DNA from: Bradyrhizobiaceae bacterium
GTDB lineage: Bacteria > Pseudomonadota > Alphaproteobacteria > Rhizobiales > Hyphomicrobiaceae
DNA: 5,918 bases
NCBI GenBank assembly: GCA_947475855.1
Contig: CANJPN010000409.1
Coordinates: forward strand, 1-5,918
Direction: 5' to 3'
Shown here: positions 1-5,799 of the stretch, piece after piece
Layout: every line of letters begins with the position of its first letter
Position numbering within the stretch: position 1 is the stretch's first letter
Made by a program: the position numbers and the translations under genes
The notes under the pieces: model-generated
The model's input: only the letters and a program-made list of their open reading frames with translations
Told to the model about the DNA's origin: nothing
The model's database searches: none

Positions 1-1000
1 CTTCGGCTTTTGCAGGATGTCCGACGCCGATTGCGTTGATGGTTTGCGATGTTCCGTAGCCGAACGCGATGATGTCGCCGTTCGCGGAGAAGCGTTGTCC
101 GAGCCGTTCGGACAAGCACAATCCGTGCTCGCTGGATCGCAGAAGGATTTCGGTGGAGCCGAGTGTTCCGGCGGCCAGAACGACGATGTGAGCTTCGACT
201 ATGAGTGGGGCTTGCGCACCGTGCGGGGCGCCGGTCCGTTCGACGATCACGCGCCATGTGCTCTCATGGGTTTTTTCTATATGACGAACGCGTGCCTGAG
301 TGAACAGCTCCGCTCCATGGTTGGCGGCTTCAGGCAGGTACGTCAGCGCTATCGTGTTCTTGGCGCCGACATTGCAGCCGGCGCAGCAGTCACCGCAGCG
401 GGTGCAAGCGGACTGTGCGATGCCGGCTGGGTTCAGAGTGTCTGCGAAGCTAACGGCAAGTGGTGACGTGACAGGTGGTTGGCCGACTGCCGCGCTCGCG
501 CGGTTCAGCGCTTTGAATTTTGCCAGATGCCAGGCCACTGGATCTCGAGCCGGCCGGAGCCAACGTTCCGCACGTCTGAAGCCTTCCTCGATCGTGCCGT
601 CCTGGCTGATCTGTCCGGGCCAGACGGGATCGGCGAAAACGCGAGGGCTTGGCCGAAGTGCAACTCCCGCATTGACGAGCGATCCGCCGCCCAAACCTGA
701 GCCGACGAGGACGTGCATGTCCGCGCCCATGCGAATGTCGAATAGTGCTGTCTCCGGCCCTGTCGGGAGTAAACCGCCGGTGATACGGAACTCCCTCATC
801 ATCTCCGGGAACCGGCTGGGGAAGTGTCCTGTGGGCACCTCGCGGCCGCGTTCCAGAACTGCAACGCGTTTGCCCGCGCGGGCGAGGCGAGCTGCAGTGG
901 CGCCGCCGCCGTAGCCGGAGCCAACGACTACGACGTCGTAACGTGGTGCGAGGCGTTCGAGAGGCCGTGACAGGAGCGGCATGGAATCGGGGGCCTTCAT
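1..1000 (-). CDS. GMC-family FAD-dependent oxidoreductase, cholesterol-oxidase-like (partial, C-terminus beyond the left edge)
   Basis: The frame is open from ATG at 1000 leftward off the window, giving 333 residues. Seen: a Rossmann FAD site at residues 22-52 (VVVVGSGYGGG, ending VLERG), a second Gly-rich segment at 100-113 (GSGLGGGSLVNAGV) that matches the GMC N-terminal signature, and an IVVLAAGTLGSTEILLRS segment at about 272-289, the usual second FAD-contacting part. Residues 199-210 form a Cys cluster (CTRCGDCCAGCN) followed by GAKNT, as I recall from ChoD-like bacterial members. A SANGD segment lies at 305-309. The family oxidises alcohols or sterols with FAD; the substrate cannot be told here. 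No signal peptide is visible, so it is probably cytoplasmic. The catalytic C-terminal His region is outside the window. Met7 is an alternative start; no clear Shine-Dalgarno precedes either. The start overlaps by 4 bases (ATGA) the stop of a doubtful 38-codon frame upstream. Confidence 0.9.
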   Translation of the reverse strand, partial: MKAPDSMPLLSRPLERLAPRYDVVVVGSGYGGGATAARLARAGKRVAVLERGREVPTGHFPSRFPEMMREFRITGGLLPTGPETALFDIRMGADMHVLVGSGLGGGSLVNAGVALRPSPRVFADPVWPGQISQDGTIEEGFRRAERWLRPARDPVAWHLAKFKALNRASAAVGQPPVTSPLAVSFADTLNPAGIAQSACTRCGDCCAGCNVGAKNTIALTYLPEAANHGAELFTQARVRHIEKTHESTWRVIVERTGAPHGAQAPLIVEAHIVVLAAGTLGSTEILLRSSEHGLCLSERLGQRFSANGDIIAFGYGTSQTINAIGVGHPAKAE

Positions 1001-1113
1001 GCAGGGCTCGCTTTCGCGATCATCATGTGCCGTGGGCGTAGTCTAAAGGGCGCCCGCTCCGGTTCGGTGTCCGGCTTCACGCGTTGCTGGAAAAGTGTTG
1101 CGGTTCCGTTCAT
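997..1113 (-). CDS. possible small ORF, 38 aa, translationally overlapping the GMC oxidoreductase start
   Basis: A minus-strand frame runs from ATG at 1113 to TGA at 997-999, and the TGA overlaps the oxidoreductase ATG as ATGA. The product starts MNGTATLFQQRVKPDTEPE and ends HMMIAKASPA. It is charged, Pro/Arg-rich and has no membrane segment or known motif. The four-base overlap is typical of translational coupling and is the main reason to list it. Against it: a weak ribosome binding site, very short length and no recognised family. It could be a real leader gene, the decayed end of a lost upstream gene (see the overlapping frame at 1043-1207), or chance. Confidence 0.28.
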   Translation of the reverse strand: MNGTATLFQQRVKPDTEPERAPFRLRPRHMMIAKASPA

Positions 1114-1207
1114 CGGCTGGCGCTCGCTTCTGCCTCAGGCCATACTTGAATCGGTCTGCGCCCGTCGGCAATGCGGAAAATTCAGCGGCAGCCGGAGTGT
1201 CCCTCAT
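1043..1207 (-). other. small overlapping frame, 54 aa, possibly the 5' half of a frameshifted small gene
   Basis: ATG at 1207 opens a frame that ends at TAG 1043-1045. Its first 32 residues (beginning MRDTPAAAEFSAL and reaching KRAPAD) look like an ordinary protein N-terminus, while the last 20 or so look like out-of-frame Arg/Thr/Gly-rich sequence. It overlaps the 997-1113 frame in a different phase. Joining the two near 1111 would give about 70 residues. No Shine-Dalgarno and no family match are seen. Whether this is a degraded gene, a sequencing frameshift or noise cannot be decided from one sequence. Confidence 0.15.
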
Positions 1208-1243
1208 GCAAGGAAAGTCAGCTATGCGCTTGTTTCGTACCGG

Positions 1244-1258
1244 TCAGGTTCGAACTGA
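1244..1258. repeat. imperfect 15-bp dyad upstream of pyrF
   Basis: TCAGGTTCGAACTGA reads as TCAG and CTGA arms around the TTCGAA core, with one unpaired G. It lies 36 bases before the first pyrF ATG. It could be an operator half-site pair, but chance is a fair alternative. Confidence 0.25.
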
Positions 1259-1286
1259 GCTAACGTGCCGACGCGCTGATGAATCT

Positions 1287-1290
1287 GGAG
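1287..1290 (+). promoter_or_regulatory. pyrF ribosome binding site (GGAG)
   Basis: GGAG ends 4 bases before ATG 1295 and 7 bases before the adjacent ATG 1298. The spacing favours the second ATG, so mature PyrF may begin MTYTS (239 residues) rather than MMTYTS (240). Confidence 0.6.
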
Positions 1291-1294
1291 CTTC

Positions 1295-2017
1295 ATGATG
1301 ACCTATACTTCGGCCCGTGACCGACTGATCGTCGCGCTGGACATGCCGACGCTGGAAGCTGCGAGAAGCCTCGTCCACTCGCTCGACGATACCGTGTCGT
1401 TCTACAAGGTCGGTCTGGAGCTGCTGTTCGTCGGCGGGCTCCAGTTTGCCCAGGAACTCCGGCACATGCGCAAACGCGTGTTCCTCGACATGAAGTTGCT
1501 CGACATCGGCAATACGGTCGAACGGGCAGTTTCGAATGCTGCTGATCTCGGCGTGAATTTCTTGACGGTGCACGGCACGGACGTGAAGACAATGCATGCG
1601 GCGGTGACGGGGCGGGGTGATCGCCCGATGAAGCTATTGGCCGTCACGGTGCTGACTAATCTTACAACGGAGGATCTGAAGCAGCAGGGCTCGGCGATGA
1701 CGCCAGCGCAGCTCGTTCTACATCGCGCGAAGCTCGCGTACGAGACGGGGTTCGACGGGGTGATCGCGTCCGGCCAGGAAGCAGAGGCGATCCGTGCGGC
1801 GACCGCTCCGGATTTTCTGATTGTGACGCCGGGCATCAGGCTCGCGGGCGGTGGCGCAGATGATCAGGCGCGCATCATGACGCCCGATCGCGCGATTTCC
1901 GCCGGCGCGGACTATCTCGTTATCGGTCGCCCGATCACGGAGGCAAGCGAACCGAAGATGATGGCCGACACTTTCATCCGGCACATCAAGGAAGCGCGGC
2001 ACGGGATGGTGAAGTGA
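1295..2017 (+). CDS. pyrF: orotidine 5'-phosphate decarboxylase
   Basis: PyrF catalyses the last step of de novo UMP synthesis, decarboxylating OMP to UMP without a cofactor, as a cytoplasmic TIM-barrel dimer. The 240-residue product has the expected bacterial length and all family landmarks: LIVALD with Asp16 on strand 1, Lys38 in FYKVGLEL, the catalytic D-x-K-x-x-D array at Asp65, Lys67 and Asp70 (FLDMKLLDIGNT), FLTVHG at 89-94, LLAVTVLTN at 114-122, GVIASGQEA at 155-163, the phosphate-loop strand LIVTPGIR at 175-182 and YLVIGRPI at 207-214. Phosphate-binding Arg212 is present. A GGAG ribosome site supports ATG 1295 or 1298. No other pyrimidine gene is in view, so it seems to be a single-gene unit; it converges on the cysteine synthase, with 49 bases between the two stops. 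Confidence 0.97.
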   Translation: MMTYTSARDRLIVALDMPTLEAARSLVHSLDDTVSFYKVGLELLFVGGLQFAQELRHMRKRVFLDMKLLDIGNTVERAVSNAADLGVNFLTVHGTDVKTMHAAVTGRGDRPMKLLAVTVLTNLTTEDLKQQGSAMTPAQLVLHRAKLAYETGFDGVIASGQEAEAIRAATAPDFLIVTPGIRLAGGGADDQARIMTPDRAISAGADYLVIGRPITEASEPKMMADTFIRHIKEARHGMVK

Positions 2018-2066
2018 TGTTGCCGGTGGGGCCGCGCTCGTTAGGTGGAATTCATCTCTTGTGTCG

Positions 2067-3113
2067 TCACTTCGCGGGATCGACCGACACGTTCGGTATG
2101 CCTTCCCGGGGCTCAGCGAGCCAGCGAGGCACAGACAGGCCTTTTTCTCTCAGGAATGCCGGATTGAAGAGTTTGGACTGATAGCGGCTGCCATGGTCGC
2201 AGAGGATGGTCACGATGGTGTGACCGGGTCCGAGTTCGCGCGCCAGTCTGATGGCGCCAGCGACGTTCACGCCTGAAGACGAGCCGAGGCATAGGCCTTC
2301 CTCCTCGACCAGGCGGAAGATCGTTGTGACCGTCTCCTCGTCCTCGACCAAGTAGGCGCGGTCGATGACAACGCCTTCGAGGTTCTTGGTAATCCGGCCC
2401 TGGCCGATGCCTTCAGTGATGGAGCTGCCCGAAGCTTTCAGTTCGCCGGTAGTGTAGTAGCTGTAAAGCGATGCGCCGGGCGGGTCGGCCAGTGCGATCG
2501 TGATCGTGGGATCCTTGGACTTCAGGCCAAGCGATACTCCCCCAAGGGTACCGCCAGATCCGACAGCAGAGACGAAGCCGTGGAGTTTGCCGCCGGTATC
2601 CTTCCAGATTTCCTCGGCGGTCGTTGCGATGTGCGCCTGGCGGTTCGCGACGTTGTCGAACTGGTTAGCCCACACCGCACCGTTCGCTTCGGTTTTCGCG
2701 AGCATCTCGGCCAGGCGCCCGGAGTACTTCACATAGTTGTTCGGATTCTTGTAAGGTACTGCCGGAATCTCGACGAGTTCCGCGCCGAGCATACGCAACA
2801 TGTCCTTCTTTTCCTTGCTCTGCGTCTCGGGAATGACGATGACTGTCCGATAGCCGCGTGCCGCGGCCACCATTGCTAGACCGATGCCGGTGTTGCCGGC
2901 GGTTCCTTCGACGATGGTACCGCCCGGCTTCAGCTTGCCGTTGCGGACGGCGTCTTCCAGGATGAACAGAGCCGCACGATCCTTGACCGACTGGCCCGGG
3001 TTCATGAACTCGGCCTTGCCGAGGATGGTGCACCCGGTTTCGCGCGATGCTCGCTCGAGCTTGATCAACGGCGTGTGGCCTATCGCTTGACAAACGTCGT
3101 CGTAGCGGGACAC
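2067..3113 (-). CDS. cysK: cysteine synthase A-like PLP enzyme (O-acetylserine sulfhydrylase family), long form
   Basis: The 348-residue product belongs to the fold-type II PLP family of cysteine synthase and cystathionine beta-synthase. Seen: the Schiff-base Lys44 in SVKDR, the substrate loop at 69-76 (EGTAGNTG), QFDNVANRQAH at 151-161, the phosphate-binding loop GSGGT at 185-189, EGIG at 234-237, the GSSSG segment at 277-281 that holds the Ser contacting the pyridine nitrogen, and LCDHGSRYQSKLF at 304-316. The likely reaction is O-acetylserine plus sulfide to cysteine plus acetate, in the cytoplasm. It is about 25-35 residues longer than typical CysK, with a C-terminal tail after LREKGLSVPRW, and has TAGNTG where E. 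coli-type CysK has TSGNTG. It therefore belongs to a divergent subgroup, and another beta-replacement substrate is possible. No CBS domain is present. The start is GTG 3113, fixed by AAGGAG six bases upstream. It is divergent from the AceE-like gene. Confidence 0.92.
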   Translation of the reverse strand: MSRYDDVCQAIGHTPLIKLERASRETGCTILGKAEFMNPGQSVKDRAALFILEDAVRNGKLKPGGTIVEGTAGNTGIGLAMVAAARGYRTVIVIPETQSKEKKDMLRMLGAELVEIPAVPYKNPNNYVKYSGRLAEMLAKTEANGAVWANQFDNVANRQAHIATTAEEIWKDTGGKLHGFVSAVGSGGTLGGVSLGLKSKDPTITIALADPPGASLYSYYTTGELKASGSSITEGIGQGRITKNLEGVVIDRAYLVEDEETVTTIFRLVEEEGLCLGSSSGVNVAGAIRLARELGPGHTIVTILCDHGSRYQSKLFNPAFLREKGLSVPRWLAEPREGIPNVSVDPAK

Positions 3114-3119
3114 GGCGGG

Positions 3120-3125
3120 CTCCTT
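3120..3125 (-). promoter_or_regulatory. ribosome binding site of the cysteine synthase gene
   Basis: On the minus strand AAGGAG lies six bases before GTG 3113. This is the best Shine-Dalgarno in the window and decides for the GTG start, which gives the normal family N-terminus (RYDDVCQAIGHTPLIKL). Confidence 0.75.
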
Positions 3126-3168
3126 GGTTCGAGATGCAACGGATGAATGGGCAAGAGATCGTGGATTG

Positions 3169-3197
3169 AAGGTAGAGATGCTGCCGCTGGCTCACAA
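3169..3197 (-). promoter_or_regulatory. possible sigma-70-type promoter of the cysteine synthase gene
   Basis: On the minus strand TTGTGA (3192-3197) and TACCTT (3169-3174) are separated by 17 bases. They match 4 of 6 and 3 of 6 consensus positions. Transcription would begin near 3162 and leave a leader of roughly 50 bases. The match is modest and such pairs arise by chance. Confidence 0.28.
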
Positions 3198-3345
3198 GTA
3201 ATTGGGGGGCTCAAATCTTTGCCGTGGAGCGATAAACATCCCGGTTTTTGCTCCGCGATGGGCGATGTCCGCCTGCGGTAAACTTGCCGCGGGTCGTTCA
3301 TCTTCGGGATATTCATTCCTTGGGGAGCAAGCTCTTGCAATCGCG
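3198..3345. other. middle of the divergent cysteine synthase / AceE-like intergenic region
   Basis: Part of the 332-base gap between GTG 3113 and ATG 3446. Short open frames here (for example plus 3202-3387) have no ribosome site and implausible composition. I see no riboswitch, tRNA or clear operator. The space is large for a simple divergent promoter pair and could hold regulator sites. Confidence 0.45.
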
Positions 3346-3354
3346 TGCTATTAT
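3346..3354 (+). promoter_or_regulatory. possible extended -10 promoter of the AceE-like gene
   Basis: TGCTATTAT fits an extended -10 element (TGn followed by a hexamer matching TATAAT at 5 of 6). No -35 box sits at the usual distance, which extended -10 promoters can tolerate. The start would be near 3361, giving a leader of about 85 bases. It is one of the few AT-rich spots in the gap. Confidence 0.35.
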
Positions 3355-3385
3355 ACGGTGCCCTCGCGGACTCAAGATGCGGGGT

Positions 3386-3418
3386 AGCTCCTGTTGCACG
3401 AGGTTGGATGCAATAGCT
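3386..3418 (+). other. hairpin in the leader of the AceE-like gene
   Basis: AGCT 3386-3389 pairs with AGCT 3415-3418, and GTTGCA 3393-3398 pairs with TGCAAT 3409-3414 (one G-U pair). The loop has ten bases and there is a three-base bulge on the left. It has no U-tract, so it is not an intrinsic terminator. A regulatory role in translation is possible but unproven. Confidence 0.3.
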
Positions 3419-3445
3419 TCTTCGCAAAGCAAAATCGGTTAGACC

Positions 3446-5797
3446 ATGACGATTCAGACCCCACTTCCGACGCCTTCGATGATGGCTTCCGACGTCGTGC
3501 TGACGCCGAGGCTCAGGGAACTTGTCCTACTCGGTGATCTCGAACGCCGGATCCTGTGGCTGGCGAGCTGGATGATCCACAACGCTAATCATCTGAGGCC
3601 TAGCCGAGATGGCCTCAAGGTCGGCGGGCATCAAGCGTCCTGCGCGTCTGCGTCGTCGATCATGGCGGCGCTGTTCTTCAAGGCGCTGCGACCGCAAGAC
3701 CGGATCGCGGTCAAGCCGCATGCGGCACCGGTGCTGCATGCGATCAACTACCTGCTTGGAACTCAGAAGCTCGAGAAACTACAGGAGTTCCGCGCATTTG
3801 GCGGCGCGCAAGCCTATCCGTCGCGGACCAAGGATGACGGGGGGATCGATTTCTCGACAGGCTCCGTTGGCCTAGGTGTCGGCGTCACGCTGTTTGCTTC
3901 GATCGTGCAGGATTTCCTGTCGGCTCGGATCAAGGACATGCCGACGGGCCGCATGGTTGCGATCATGGGGGATGCGGAACTCGATGAAGGCAATGTGTTC
4001 GAGGCTTTGCTGGAGGGCTGGAAGCACGACGTCAGAAATCTGTGGTGGGTGATCGACTATAACCGGCACAGCCTCGACGGCACGGTAAACGATCATCTGT
4101 TCCAGAAGATCACAAGCTTCTTCGATACGGTGGGCTGGAAGGTCGAGAGCCTGAAGTATGGGAAGGAGCTGCGGCATGCTTTCATCGGGCCGGCTGGTGG
4201 TGCCCTTCAACAGTGGATCGACGACTGTCCCAATCCGCTCTACTCGGCGCTGGTTTTCAAGGGCGGTTCGGCGTGGCGCGAACGATTGAAAAAAGATCTC
4301 GTGGGCACGAGCGGGCTCGCCGAATTGCTCGATACACGTGACGACGCGGCTCTGCACCGGCTGATGACCAATCTCGGCGGCCACTGTCTCGATACTTTGA
4401 CGGAGGCGTTCGCTGCTGCGCAGGACGAGCAGCCGCGCTGTTTCATCGCTTACACGATCAAGGGTTTTGGCACGCCGCTCGCAGGGCATCGCGACAACCA
4501 CGCCGGCTTGATGACGCAGACACAGATCGAGGAGTTGCGGACTTCGTGCCGGGTGCGTGCAGGTGAAGAATGGGAGGCGCTGGGCGGGCTTACGGCGCAA
4601 CGCCGGGCGGAGGTGGAAGCTTTCATCAGCGAAGTACCCTGGCGAAAGAAGGCGGTTGCGCCGCCCAGGCGGTCAGCGCTCGTCAAGGGCGAGATAGCGA
4701 TGCCGTCGTCGCCGAAGAACTCGACGCAGGCGGCGTTCGGATCGATCCTGACGGAGCTGGCCAAGAGCGAGACGGCGCTTGCTGCGCGGCTCGTCACGAC
4801 ATCGCCTGACGTCGCGGTCTCCACCAATCTCGCGGGCTTCATCAATCGTCGAGGTGTATTTCACCGCAATCCGCGCACGGACGTGTTTCGTGACGAGCAT
4901 ATCGCCTCACCGTTGAAGTGGAGCCAAACGCCACAGGGCCAGCACATCGAACTCGGAATCGCCGAGAACAACCTGTTCCTGATGCTGGCAGCGCTGGGAC
5001 TTGCGGAGCCGCTGTTCGGCGAGCGGTTGTTGCCGGTGGGGACTGTCTACGATCCGTTCGTCAATCGCGGGCTCGATGCGCTGATCTATGCCGTGTACCA
5101 GGACGCGCGGTTCATGCTCGCCGGAACGCCCTCGGGTATTACTTTGTCGCCGGAGGGCGGGGCGCATCAGTCGATCAATACGGTGCTGACGGGGATGTCG
5201 ATCCCTGGGCTTTCGATGTTCGAGCCGGCGTTCGCAGATGAGCTGGCGCGCATCGTGAGCTGGGGCTTCCAGCACATGCAACGCAAGGACGGCGGCTCGA
5301 CGTATCTGCGGCTGTCTACGCGGGTGATGGAGCAGCCGCGGCGAACGTTCGATGAAGCGCTGGCGGACGGGATAATCGCGGGCGCTTACTGGCTGATGGG
5401 GCCGCCGCAGGGAACGACGGCTCGGGTCGCGATCGCGTATGCGGGCGCCATCGCGCCGGAAGCGGTGGCGTCCCACAGGGCGCTCAATGCGGCGGGCATT
5501 GGGACGGCGCTGCTGGCCGTGACCTCGAACGGACGGCTGCATGCGGACTGGTTGGCCAACGGTGCAGATTCGCATATCGCCAAACTGCTCGCGGCGCTCG
5601 CGCCAGGGGCCGGCATTGTCAGCGTCGTCGATGGTCATCCCGCTGCGTTGTCGTGGCTGGGTTCGGTTCGTGGCAATCCGATCAGACCGCTGGGCGTGAA
5701 CTCTTTCGGTCAATCGGGCGATCTGCCCGCGCTCTACAAGCATCACGGGATCGATCCGGATTCGATCGTGGCGGCCGCGAAGTCTCTCGTGGGGTGA
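3446..5797 (+). CDS. homodimeric pyruvate dehydrogenase E1 (AceE)-like thiamine-diphosphate 2-oxoacid dehydrogenase, transketolase superfamily
   Basis: The 783-residue protein matches E. coli AceE in order along its length: LERRILWLASW near 32-42, GGHQAS at 60-65 (His62), KPHAAP at 90-95 (His92), the thiamine-diphosphate/Mg motif from GDAELDE at 175-181 to DYNRHSLDG at 204-212 (Asp176, Asn206), YTIKGFG at 336-342, NHAG at 351-354 (His352), IELGIAENN at 501-509 (Glu507), TPSGITLSPEGGAH at 561-574 (His574) and LGVNSFGQSGDLPAL at 749-763. Layout: PP domain about 30-400, Pyr domain about 425-625, C-terminal transketolase-like domain about 640-783. AceE enzymes decarboxylate pyruvate and acylate the E2 lipoyl group. 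This copy is about 100 residues shorter and lacks the N-terminal tail used to dock E2. No E2 or E3 gene is in view. It may act on another 2-oxoacid, as MdeB-type E1 does on 2-oxobutyrate. The Shine-Dalgarno is weak; Met12/Met13 are alternative starts. Confidence 0.9.
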   Translation: MTIQTPLPTPSMMASDVVLTPRLRELVLLGDLERRILWLASWMIHNANHLRPSRDGLKVGGHQASCASASSIMAALFFKALRPQDRIAVKPHAAPVLHAINYLLGTQKLEKLQEFRAFGGAQAYPSRTKDDGGIDFSTGSVGLGVGVTLFASIVQDFLSARIKDMPTGRMVAIMGDAELDEGNVFEALLEGWKHDVRNLWWVIDYNRHSLDGTVNDHLFQKITSFFDTVGWKVESLKYGKELRHAFIGPAGGALQQWIDDCPNPLYSALVFKGGSAWRERLKKDLVGTSGLAELLDTRDDAALHRLMTNLGGHCLDTLTEAFAAAQDEQPRCFIAYTIKGFGTPLAGHRDNHAGLMTQTQIEELRTSCRVRAGEEWEALGGLTAQRRAEVEAFISEVPWRKKAVAPPRRSALVKGEIAMPSSPKNSTQAAFGSILTELAKSETALAARLVTTSPDVAVSTNLAGFINRRGVFHRNPRTDVFRDEHIASPLKWSQTPQGQHIELGIAENNLFLMLAALGLAEPLFGERLLPVGTVYDPFVNRGLDALIYAVYQDARFMLAGTPSGITLSPEGGAHQSINTVLTGMSIPGLSMFEPAFADELARIVSWGFQHMQRKDGGSTYLRLSTRVMEQPRRTFDEALADGIIAGAYWLMGPPQGTTARVAIAYAGAIAPEAVASHRALNAAGIGTALLAVTSNGRLHADWLANGADSHIAKLLAALAPGAGIVSVVDGHPAALSWLGSVRGNPIRPLGVNSFGQSGDLPALYKHHGIDPDSIVAAAKSLVG

Positions 5798-5799
5798 GT

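Larger units (their letters stand above)
1114..1294. other. divergent intergenic region between the GMC oxidoreductase side and pyrF
   Basis: This stretch must carry the pyrF promoter and probably the one for the minus-strand oxidoreductase. I could not find a convincing -35/-10 pair on either strand. The only structure noted is the dyad at 1244-1258. No tRNA, repeat or terminator is seen. Confidence 0.5.

Noticed and set aside
17..914. Plus-strand frames of 149 and 204 codons across the first kilobase
   Set aside because: They are antisense to the GMC oxidoreductase, whose FAD motifs and consistent minus-strand frame are clear.
1244..1265. tRNA T-arm look-alike (GGTTCGAACT)
   Set aside because: No acceptor, D or anticodon stems could be placed around it at tRNA spacing.
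1025..1298. Plus-strand frames of 77 and 67 codons before pyrF
   Set aside because: Arg/Ser/Cys-rich composition, no ribosome site and no recognisable motif.
2018..2066. Possible bidirectional terminator between pyrF and the cysteine synthase
   Set aside because: No stem of useful length followed by a T-run is present on either strand.
3080..3427. 115-codon minus-strand frame across the divergent gap
   Set aside because: It overlaps the cysteine synthase start in another frame, is Pro/Arg/Ser-rich, and would put a gene through both promoter regions without a ribosome site.
3872..4600. 242-codon minus-strand frame inside the AceE-like gene
   Set aside because: Same reason: no motif and a shadow of the plus-strand coding sequence.
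4907..5746. Long open frame (279 codons) on the minus strand inside the AceE-like gene
   Set aside because: It is very Arg/His/Gln-rich, has no domain, and lies antisense to a strongly supported gene; GC-rich codon use produces such shadows.
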